Below are positions 9,536-14,685 of a DNA stretch of 14,685 bases, piece by piece. This DNA is from Kiritimatiellia bacterium (GTDB lineage: Bacteria; Verrucomicrobiota; Kiritimatiellia; RFP12; UBA3636). Numbering within the stretch: position 1 is the first letter of the stretch; each line of letters opens with the position of its first letter. The notes under the pieces are model-generated. The model made no database searches and was not told where the DNA came from. It was given only the letters and a program-made list of their open reading frames with translations. Made by a program: the position numbers and the translations under genes. The DNA lies in contig JAFUXX010000004.1 of assembly GCA_017476965.1 (NCBI GenBank), forward strand, positions 1 to 14,685, read 5' to 3'.

Positions 9536-10748
9536 TTTTTCACGGGCGGAGCGGGTGTTCGTGTCGCTCTGGGGGCACCGCGTCGGGACGATCGTTCCGG
9601 CGCCGCGCCAGGGTCTTTATGCCTTTCGCTACGATCCGGCGTTCGTGGCGTCCGGCATCGAAATCTCTCCGCTATCGATGCCCCTGCGCCGCGAGCCCTA
9701 CGCTTTCCCCGAGCTGCCGCAAGAAGACTTCGGCGGGTTGCCGCCCGTTTTTGCCGATTCGCTGCCCGACTCGTTCGGCACGGGACTGGTTGACTTGATG
9801 CTCTCCGAGCGTGGTCTTTCCCGCCGCGAAATCACTCCGCTCGACCGTCTTGCCTACATCGGAAAACGCGGCATGGGCGCGTTGTGCTACGAGCCGGACC
9901 GCGGCCCTCGCGCGGTTCCGTCCGCTTTGGAGATGCGCACACTGGCGGAGTCGGCGAAACGCGCGGCCAGCGGCGAACTGGCCGGCATGTCCGGCGACGA
10001 CGCGCTGCGCGCCATCATCCGTCTCGGCTCCTCCGCCGGCGGCGCGCAGGCCAAGGCCGTTGTCGGGTGGAACCGCGTTGACGGACGCTTCGTCTTCGGC
10101 GACGGCGAATTGCCCGCGGGATTCGAACATTGGATCGTGAAATTCACGCCCAAGGAGTTTCCGTGGCGCGGAGACGCGGAATTCGAGACTAATCGCGCGG
10201 CTGCGGCGGCCGGCGTCGCGACGGCCGAATCGCGCATCGTCGAGATCGACGGCTTGCGCCACTTCATGTCGCGGCGGTTCGACCGGGAGGGGACCCGCCG
10301 CCACCATCTGCTTTCTTTCGCCGCCCTCGCACACCTGCCTCCGGGTGCGCCGCCCCGTTTGCGCAGCTACGAGCAACTTTTCGCAGCCGCTGACGCCCTC
10401 GGACTGCCATGGGAAGACCGCGAAGAGATTTTCCGGCGCATGGCGTTCAACGTCCTCGCGGGCGAATGCGACGACCATGCCAAGAACGTGTCGTTCTTGT
10501 TGCGCGAAGGCGGGGCATGGCGGCTCGCCCCGGCCTACGACCTTACCGGCTCGCGCTTTCCGTCGTCGGACCCTTGGAGCGCGCATGGCGGAGTGCACCA
10601 GCTTTCCGTCGGAGGCAAGTTCTCCGGAATCGGAGAAGACGATCTGTTGCGGGTAGCCGACCGCTTCGGAATCGGCACCGCTTCTTCCGTCCTCGCCCGC
10701 GTCCGCGCCGCGGTTTCGCAGTTGCCGCCCGCTCCCCCCGGGCGCTGA
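9528..10748 (+). CDS. hipA: HipA-like serine/threonine kinase toxin
   Basis: The 406-residue protein is full length for HipA: an N-terminal domain (about 10-120) and the kinase-like HipA_C. Visible motifs are the glycine-rich loop SSAGGAQAK (168-176), ATP-binding Lys in HWIVKF (about 205), HFMSRRFDRE (245-254), the catalytic loop GECDDHAKN (312-320) and the metal-binding AYDLT (336-340). In characterised members the toxin phosphorylates glutamyl-tRNA synthetase or another aminoacyl-tRNA synthetase and causes growth arrest and persistence; the target here is unknown. The usual GNTDDH loop reads GECDDH, keeping both aspartates. ATG 9528 has a strong AGGAGGAG site (9515-9522). It overlaps hipB by 8 nt. 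A hairpin repeat 20 nt beyond the stop may end the transcript. Confidence 0.92.
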   Translation: MPSFSRAERVFVSLWGHRVGTIVPAPRQGLYAFRYDPAFVASGIEISPLSMPLRREPYAFPELPQEDFGGLPPVFADSLPDSFGTGLVDLMLSERGLSRREITPLDRLAYIGKRGMGALCYEPDRGPRAVPSALEMRTLAESAKRAASGELAGMSGDDALRAIIRLGSSAGGAQAKAVVGWNRVDGRFVFGDGELPAGFEHWIVKFTPKEFPWRGDAEFETNRAAAAAGVATAESRIVEIDGLRHFMSRRFDREGTRRHHLLSFAALAHLPPGAPPRLRSYEQLFAAADALGLPWEDREEIFRRMAFNVLAGECDDHAKNVSFLLREGGAWRLAPAYDLTGSRFPSSDPWSAHGGVHQLSVGGKFSGIGEDDLLRVADRFGIGTASSVLARVRAAVSQLPPAPPGR

Positions 10749-10768
10749 TCGTGCCGGCATGCGCTTCT

Positions 10769-10804
10769 CCCCGCCACCGCCGCTGCCGACTGACGGCGGG
10801 GCGG
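10769..10804. repeat. REP-like hairpin repeat, right copy (after hipA)
   Basis: CCCCGCC (10769-10775) pairs with GGCGGGG (10795-10801). Bases 10777-10804 repeat 8918-8945 exactly. It starts 20 nt after the hipA stop and could serve as a transcript end, although there is no U-tract. The DUF3592-like fragment on the other strand loses its family similarity just before this repeat. Confidence 0.75.
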
Positions 10805-11203
10805 GCGCCGTTCAGAAAACGGCAAGCGGGTGTTCGTCGGAAACGGGGCGCCAGCCGGGTAGGCGGCGACGACGCGCTCGGCCAGCCGTGCGTCGCTCGA
10901 CGAGGGCGTCAGGACGGCGTAGCGGTCGCTTTCGCGGCGGACGCCGCCGACCTCGTAGGCGTAGACGATCCGCGGCGAATGCATCGGGCCGTAGGACGAG
11001 TGTCCCGACGGGCGGCCGCGCTTCCATTCGACGTGGACGTCGCTGCGGAGCACCACCGCGTCGACGGGGACCCATCGCCGCGCCTCGAGCGTCTCGACAA
11101 GGCGCGGAACCATCATGATGCAGAAGAACAGCCCGATCCCGATCGGCAGGAGGGAGGCGGTCGGAAAGCGGCGCCGTTCGGCGGGGCGGGCGGGGGCGGT
11201 CAT
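10805..11203 (-). pseudogene. DUF3592-like membrane protein, 3'-truncated
   Basis: The frame starts MTAPARPAER at ATG 11203. It has one hydrophobic helix (about 18-36, SLLPIGIGLFFCIMMVP) and a soluble part with the DUF3592 pattern: RWVPVDAVVL, then PRIVYAYEVGGVRRESDRYAV and ERVVAAYPAG. Family members normally continue with a proline-rich loop and a second membrane helix. Here similarity ends within about 15 codons of YPAG, next to the hairpin repeat at 10769-10804. The open frame then runs on to a stop at 10535, antisense to hipA, which is unlikely to be real. A shifted frame gives GWRPVSDEHPLAVF then TGA (10812-10814), resembling the family's PxxPxxAVL loop, so a one-base frameshift is possible. 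DUF3592 has no settled function. I treat it as a broken gene. Confidence 0.6.
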
Positions 11204-11458
11204 GGCCGGGTTGGGGGGGAAGGCTTGGCGGGGGCGACCTTGGGGACGGAGAAGTGTTCACAATCTCCAATTGAGCATCATTGGCACAAATCCAAATGCA
11301 AATCTCGCTCCGCGGACTTCGCGCGTGGTTCTTCCGCGAATCTTGCGAATGTGGGTTCCCCGTTTGTAGAAGCGCATGTCGCGGAGTCTGGGGAAACAAC
11401 GACGAAAGTCAAGTTAAAGGGGTAAATATCGTGATTGTTTTGAAAAATACACCGTTAT
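11204..11458. other. Intergenic stretch, mostly unassigned, with a GACCTTGGGGACG repeat
   Basis: No supported gene. GACCTTGGGGACG (11236-11248) recurs at 12566-12578 on the other side of the AbiE genes. In both places it is followed by AT-richer DNA with CAAT/CATT words. The rest, to 11458, shows no convincing promoter or fold. Confidence 0.5.
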
Positions 11459-11519
11459 CCTAAATAACGCAGTTGGCCCCGCGCGCTTCCGCGCGCGGCG
11501 GCCAACTGCGTTATTTAGG
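11459..11519. terminator. 61-nt near-perfect palindrome overlapping the AbiEii stop codon
   Basis: Arms CCTAAATAACGCAGTTGGCC (11459-11478) and its exact complement (11500-11519) enclose CCGCGCGC-TTCC-GCGCGCGG, giving a 28-bp stem with one unpaired C at 11499. The TAA stop of AbiEii (11513-11511) is inside the gene-side arm. On the minus strand a short T-run (TTTTTC) follows 10 nt later. It could be a very strong transcript end, or a symmetric insertion that cut the toxin gene. Confidence 0.8.
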
Positions 11520-11900
11520 CTGAATGGTGTCGCCGGTTTCGTCCTGCAGCGAGAGGAACACGCGTTTGCCGCGGTAGTCCTGCTGGCGCAGCTCGACGAT
11601 GTATCCGACGAGCGAGACGGAGATGCCCTCGACGCCGCCGTCCAGGTCCCGGACGAGCGCACGGATGGAGTCGTTGTCGATGGAACGGCGGACGAAGTCC
11701 ACGTCGAGGTCAAGCGTCGTGCGGCGGATGTCGCCGGAAAGCGCGGCCATCACGACGCCGCCCTTGATCGCGAGCTGCGCTCGGTATCCGCTCCGGGCGA
11801 AGGCCGCGAGCAGGATGTCCTGCGCGAGCTTCTCCTCGACGTTGGCGTCGGTGTATCCCCGCGCCTTCAAGGCGGCTTCGGCTTCGGCGAAGGTCGGCAT
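11511..11900 (-). CDS. AbiEii-type nucleotidyltransferase toxin, C-terminally truncated
   Basis: The frame begins MPTFAEAEAALKARG at ATG 11900, with GGAG 8 nt upstream. Residues about 40-72 hold the nucleotidyltransferase signature: AIKGGVVMAAL, then RRTTLDLDVDF, that is GG followed by D-x-D, as in AbiEii toxins of type IV toxin-antitoxin systems. Characterised relatives act as GTP- or CTP-dependent nucleotidyltransferases, some of which modify tRNA. At 129 residues it is far shorter than the usual 250-300; the C-terminal half that completes the active site is missing. The frame ends GDTIQPK then TAA, inside the palindrome. It overlaps the AbiEi stop by one base (TGATG), so the operon order is AbiEi then AbiEii. 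The toxin is probably inactive or altered. Confidence 0.78.
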   Translation of the reverse strand: MPTFAEAEAALKARGYTDANVEEKLAQDILLAAFARSGYRAQLAIKGGVVMAALSGDIRRTTLDLDVDFVRRSIDNDSIRALVRDLDGGVEGISVSLVGYIVELRQQDYRGKRVFLSLQDETGDTIQPK

Positions 11901-12442
11901 CAGAAGATCTCCTTTTCGATCGAGGCGAGGATGGAGTCGCGGTGCGGGAAGGCGTCGAGGTAGTCGTCGATCTTCGCCGGATACAGTTCCGCGCTCCGTT
12001 CCCGGAGCGAGAGGTCGACCTCCTTGTAGAGTTCGTAGGGGAGCTTCGTCCGCATCCGCACCGCGTCGATGGCGAGCCGTTCGAGGTCGTAGGTGCGGCA
12101 CGGCGCGCCGTTCCAGACGATCTCCGCGACGCCGACACCGAGGACCGAGGCGGGGACGAAGTGCTGCCGGATGCGGCGGTCGGCGATCCGGGTCGTATCG
12201 CGCGCCGTCGCCAGATGGAGCCGGTCGGGGACGACATCCGTGAGCCCTTGGTAGAAGAACGCGCTGTCCATTGCGACCACGGCCGCGGGGTAGCGCTTGG
12301 CGGCGAGTTCGGGAAGTCCCGGCGAGGGCTTGTCCGAATAGAGGCCCCACCCGACGCGGTGCAGCTCCCCCGCGTCCAGCTTCTTGCGGATCGCATAGTC
12401 GGAGCCGAGCCATTCCCGGCATTCCAGATAGGTTCGGATCAT
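11900..12442 (-). CDS. AbiEi-like antitoxin / transcriptional repressor
   Basis: The protein has 180 residues from ATG 12442, chosen over the upstream in-frame ATG at 12520 because GGAGG precedes it by 10 nt and the promoter -35 box (12515-12520) overlaps the upstream start. The N terminus has a winged-helix-like segment, SDYAIRKKLDAGELHRVGWGLYS (residues about 14-37), the hallmark of AbiEi antitoxins. The following RYPAAVVAMDSAFFYQGLTD and the later YDLERLAIDAVRMRTKLPYE also fit the family. In known systems AbiEi represses its own promoter and counteracts AbiEii without stable contact. It is full-length while its partner is truncated, which suggests a decayed pair in which the repressor may persist. 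Confidence 0.8.
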   Translation of the reverse strand: MIRTYLECREWLGSDYAIRKKLDAGELHRVGWGLYSDKPSPGLPELAAKRYPAAVVAMDSAFFYQGLTDVVPDRLHLATARDTTRIADRRIRQHFVPASVLGVGVAEIVWNGAPCRTYDLERLAIDAVRMRTKLPYELYKEVDLSLRERSAELYPAKIDDYLDAFPHRDSILASIEKEIF

Positions 12443-12491
12443 CTTTGGATTTCCTCCACTGATTCCTTGTATTTGTGGATGATTTCCAAAA

Positions 12492-12520
12492 AGTCTACCA
12501 CGTGTCCCAATCGATTGCAA
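12492..12520 (-). promoter_or_regulatory. Sigma-70-like promoter of the AbiE operon
   Basis: TTGCAA (12520-12515), a 17-nt spacer and TAGACT (12497-12492) on the minus strand. The leader of about 43 nt carries GGAAATC twice (in 12483-12489 and 12445-12452) and GGAATC once; such spaced repeats could be where AbiEi binds. Confidence 0.68.
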
Positions 12521-12554
12521 GCGGATTCGGCAAACGGCGGTTCACAGTAGGTCG

Positions 12555-12670
12555 TGGACAATGGAGACCTTGGGGACGAGGGGGGGGCCTTGGAGACCGG
12601 GGGACGGGGGAATTGTCACAAACGCTCATTGTCCATCAATCGGCAATGTCATCAATGACAATTGGCGGGG
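12555..12670. repeat. Degenerate GACCTTGG / GGACAATG intergenic repeats
   Basis: GACCTTGGGGACG (12566-12578) repeats 11236-11248. It is followed by variants of the same word (GCCTTGGAGACC, near 12587) and a run of G. TGGACAATG (12555-12563) and CATTGTCCA (12627-12635) are inverted copies, as are AATTGTCA (12611-12618) and TGACAATT (12656-12663). The segment separates the AbiE promoter from the 3' end of the next gene. Confidence 0.6.
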
Positions 12671-12683
12671 GAACCGGTTCCGT

Positions 12684-14123
12684 TCAATCCAGTCCGAGGA
12701 GGCGGGAGAACGGAACGATGGAGTCGAAGTAGCCGTCGGCTTCTACGGAGGGGGCAAGGCGACCGTCGTAGACGAGGGCCGTCCGCACCGACATTTCCCT
12801 CGGGGCCGCGAAGCGACGGACCTTCTCCTTCATTTCGTCGAGGATTTCCCGGCCGATCTCGCGCTGACGCTTGATCTCGACCAGGCAGAAGGACATCCGG
12901 GTTTGCAGCAGAAGGTCGATCTGGACGCCCTTCTTCCGGGATTTCTCGGAGGCGATCCGGCGGTAGGGGGCGGCCGAGAAGACGTGGCTCCGGTCCAGAC
13001 CCAGCAGCGGCAACAGCAGCCGGTAGTTGTTGATTACGAGGTTTTCGAACTGCAACCCCAGCACCGTCGGCCAACCCGCAAACCGGTCCATCCCGCCGAA
13101 GGCGAACGATCCGGCGTCGATCGTTTCTTTCGCCGGCTCGACGCACTTCAGGTAGAACCGCGCATAGTTGTCCTTGAGCCGGAAACGCCGGCTTCTGACC
13201 TCGGCGCCGGTCTCCGGGTTCCGCCCGGGATCGGAAGCGACGAAGCCGGCCTCCTCCAGTTCGTCCATCGCGGAAGAGATCCGCCCGCTCTTCTCCGTCC
13301 CGAGCGCTTCGGCGATCTCCGTGACGCTCTTCGGCCCGTCCACGAGTGTGCGGGCCGCCGTCGCCGCGAACTTCGGCTGGTGCGTCACGACGTCCGAGAA
13401 CATCTCGTCGAAATCCACGCGGAGGACCGACCTCGGGAGGAACGCGAGCTTCCGGATGTTCTCGTCCGCCGAAAGTCCCGGATCGATCTCCTCCAGATAC
13501 CGGGGCACCCCGCCCGTGACGGAAAGCACGTCGAGGATGTCGCGCGCCGAGGTCCGCGACGCCGCCTCCCCCCAGAACTTTGCGCACTCGTGCGGCGGCA
13601 ACTCGTCCGCGACGACGTCCAGCGACCGGCGCCCAACGTAGGCGCGGTTGTCGATGAAGTTTTCCCGGACCCAACTGGAGACGCTCCCGCATAGCACCAC
13701 GACCAGCCGGTCGTGCGGCTTGAGGTAGTTCTCCCAAGCGATGCGGAAGATGTCGGCGAACAACGGCTCTCCGAATCCCAGCCAGGAGATTTCATCGAGA
13801 AGGACAACCGTCCGCTCGTCATCCCGGATCCGGCCGGCGAGCCGGATGAACGCGGCGAGCCAGTTGTGCGGCGTCGAGTCTTCGCTCCCCGTCTGTGCGG
13901 CCAGCTGCTCGGCGAAGACCCGCAATTCGTCCTCGCTCGTGGTCGTGGGGCCCGGCCGTGCCCCTTCGATCTTGATGAACCGGCTCCGTGTCGCTTTCGC
14001 GAACTGCCGGATGAGCGTGCTTTTCCCGATCCTTCGCCGGCCCCTGCACGTCACGAGGGAGGAGACTCGCTTGCGCCACAGGCCCTCCAGCTGGAGAATC
14101 AAGTCTTCGCGTCCGAAAAACAT
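12684..14123 (-). CDS. Archaeal-type ATPase with C-terminal PD-(D/E)XK nuclease-like domain (ATPase_2 + DUF234)
   Basis: The 479-residue protein starts at ATG 14123 with AGGAGG 6 nt upstream. Residues 1-230 are an ATPase_2-type STAND-like domain: Walker A GRRRIGKST (28-36), Walker B VVLLDEISWL (106-115), sensor LCGSVSSW (144-151) and the family motif TGGVPRYLEE (203-212). A winged helix follows (about 250-300, KSVTEIAEALG...ISSAMDELEEAGFV). The C terminus (about 355-440) is DUF234-like with an apparently intact PD-(D/E)XK core: GVQIDLLLQ with D403, then CLVEIKRQ with E416 and K418. The organisation suggests an ATP-gated nuclease or DNA-binding switch; no member's role is firmly known. The sense strand has its own promoter and no overlapping partner. 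It shares neither repeats nor close sequence with the AAA ATPase at 7542-8750 beyond the general fold. Confidence 0.88.
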   Translation of the reverse strand: MFFGREDLILQLEGLWRKRVSSLVTCRGRRRIGKSTLIRQFAKATRSRFIKIEGARPGPTTTSEDELRVFAEQLAAQTGSEDSTPHNWLAAFIRLAGRIRDDERTVVLLDEISWLGFGEPLFADIFRIAWENYLKPHDRLVVVLCGSVSSWVRENFIDNRAYVGRRSLDVVADELPPHECAKFWGEAASRTSARDILDVLSVTGGVPRYLEEIDPGLSADENIRKLAFLPRSVLRVDFDEMFSDVVTHQPKFAATAARTLVDGPKSVTEIAEALGTEKSGRISSAMDELEEAGFVASDPGRNPETGAEVRSRRFRLKDNYARFYLKCVEPAKETIDAGSFAFGGMDRFAGWPTVLGLQFENLVINNYRLLLPLLGLDRSHVFSAAPYRRIASEKSRKKGVQIDLLLQTRMSFCLVEIKRQREIGREILDEMKEKVRRFAAPREMSVRTALVYDGRLAPSVEADGYFDSIVPFSRLLGLD

Positions 14124-14155
14124 CCTTCGCCTCCTTGTTTTGACAACGCCGGCGC

Positions 14156-14184
14156 AGTCTATCAGGTCGTAGAATGGGAATCAA
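14156..14184 (-). promoter_or_regulatory. Sigma-70-like promoter of the ATPase_2/DUF234 gene
   Basis: TTGATT (14184-14179), a 17-nt spacer and TAGACT (14161-14156) on the minus strand, giving a leader of about 26 nt. The -10 box is identical to that of the AbiE operon and the -35 to that of the AAA ATPase gene. Confidence 0.65.
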
Positions 14185-14190
14185 GAGAAA

Positions 14191-14225
14191 TTTCACCTAT
14201 TTTGCATTTTGTGAAATAGGTGAAA
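14191..14225 (-). terminator. 12-bp perfect inverted repeat between the membrane-protein gene and the ATPase gene
   Basis: TTTCACCTATTT (14191-14202) and AAATAGGTGAAA (14214-14225) pair with an 11-nt loop. On the minus strand it starts 14 nt after the stop at 14240 and is followed by TTTCTCTT, so it may terminate the upstream gene. It also ends 6 nt before the -35 box of the next gene and could instead be an operator. Confidence 0.65.
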
Positions 14226-14239
14226 ACAATTCAGGCGAT

Positions 14240-14685
14240 TCAAGAGACGTTCTCCGCGCTCTCCGCGTGGGTTTCTTCCGCGGCGCGCCGCACGGCGGAA
14301 CGGCGGAGCGCCTCGAGCGCGGCGAGGGCGGCGGGGAGGTCGGCGGCGGGGAGGTCGCGGAAGGAGAGCGAGTTGAAGGCGTTGGGGCGGCGGGGAACCG
14401 GGGAGCCCGGACGGGCGGAGAAACAGACCGTCGCGCGGTCGCGTCCGACGCGTTTCACGACGGGCGGGAACAGGCGTTCGGGATCGTCCGCGACCTCGCC
14501 ATACGGCGAAACGGCGCGGCGGTCGGTGACGAGGAAGGGCCGCGCGTTCCATTGGCGGCGGCGCTCCGCCGGGCGATACCAGAACGCTTCGGCCGCCATC
14601 GCAACGGCGACGCTGCCCGGCACCGCCAGCGCGACGAGGCCGAAGAGCCAGCCGAACGGCCAGCCGATCCGGACGAAAAGCAGCC
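14240..14685 (-). CDS. Membrane protein, PH-like (5' partial)
   Basis: The frame is open to the right edge, so the start is outside. The visible part begins LLFVRIGWPFGWLFGLVALA, a hydrophobic segment likely to be a membrane helix that continues to about AVAMAAEAFWY. A soluble part follows with NARPFLVTDRRAVSPYGE and FNSLSFRDLPAADLP. The LVTDRR pattern and the later short beta-rich segments resemble bacterial PH-like domains attached to membrane helices; the match is by eye and weak. The end, EETHAESAENVS, is low-complexity and looks like an intergenic repeat word (GCGGAGA) translated, so the true C terminus may be altered. It could originally have neighboured the DUF3592-like fragment at 10805-11203, with the AbiE and ATPase genes lying between them now. 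Confidence 0.6.
   Translation of the reverse strand, partial: LLFVRIGWPFGWLFGLVALAVPGSVAVAMAAEAFWYRPAERRRQWNARPFLVTDRRAVSPYGEVADDPERLFPPVVKRVGRDRATVCFSARPGSPVPRRPNAFNSLSFRDLPAADLPAALAALEALRRSAVRRAAEETHAESAENVS

Noticed and set aside
10535-10804. Continuation of the DUF3592-like frame antisense to hipA
   Set aside because: The codons read through the hairpin repeat and the opposite strand of hipA, with no DUF3592 features.
11459-11519. Palindrome after AbiEii as an integron attC site
   Set aside because: It sits at the 3' end of a gene with the stop inside, as attC sites do, but the outer boxes do not match RYYYAAC/GTTRRRY and the stem is almost perfectly paired, without the usual extrahelical bases. 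No integrase is in the window.

Overview
The window is GC-rich bacterial DNA with short, AT-richer intergenic patches. It reads as an accessory (mobile/defence) region, not a housekeeping region. No rRNA, tRNA or core metabolic gene was seen. The gene set (IS200-like transposase remnant, HipBA, AbiE, two families of large ATP-binding proteins, many hairpin repeats) resembles genomes of uncultured gut PVC-group bacteria such as Kiritimatiellae or Lentisphaerae. That assignment is an impression only.

Layout. (1) 1-3707, + strand: the 3' part of a very large phage or mobile-element protein with an HEIGH zincin motif, open at the left edge. (2) 3708-4274: two copies of a 35-nt hairpin repeat, a remnant of a Y1/RAYT-like transposase cut at its HUH motif, and three GC-rich repeats in front of the next gene. 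(3) 4275-7082, +: a GIY-YIG-like (T5orf172 type) nuclease fused to an SF2 helicase. (4) 7083-7541: hairpins, a 33-34 nt periodic repeat and copy A of a 177-bp element. (5) 7542-8750, -: an AAA ATPase with its own promoter and a leader inverted repeat. (6) 8751-9223: hairpins, copy B of the 177-bp element and the hipBA promoter/operators. (7) 9224-10748, +: hipB-hipA toxin-antitoxin operon. (8) 10749-11203: a hairpin repeat and a DUF3592-like gene fragment on -. (9) 11511-12442, -: AbiEi-AbiEii type IV toxin-antitoxin pair, whose toxin is cut short at a 61-nt near-perfect palindrome. (10) 12684-14123, -: an archaeal-type ATPase with a PD-(D/E)XK-like C terminus. (11) 14240-14685, -: the 3' part of a membrane protein, open at the right edge.

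How it may work together. At least three modules (AAA ATPase, hipBA, AbiE) each carry their own promoter and are each bracketed by a different pair of direct repeats. Recombination between the pair would remove exactly one module. I infer a stack of exchangeable defence/addiction cassettes beside phage-derived DNA. Four promoters share a TTGxxx, 17-nt spacer, TAGxxT pattern, so the cassettes look transcribed by the ordinary housekeeping sigma factor.
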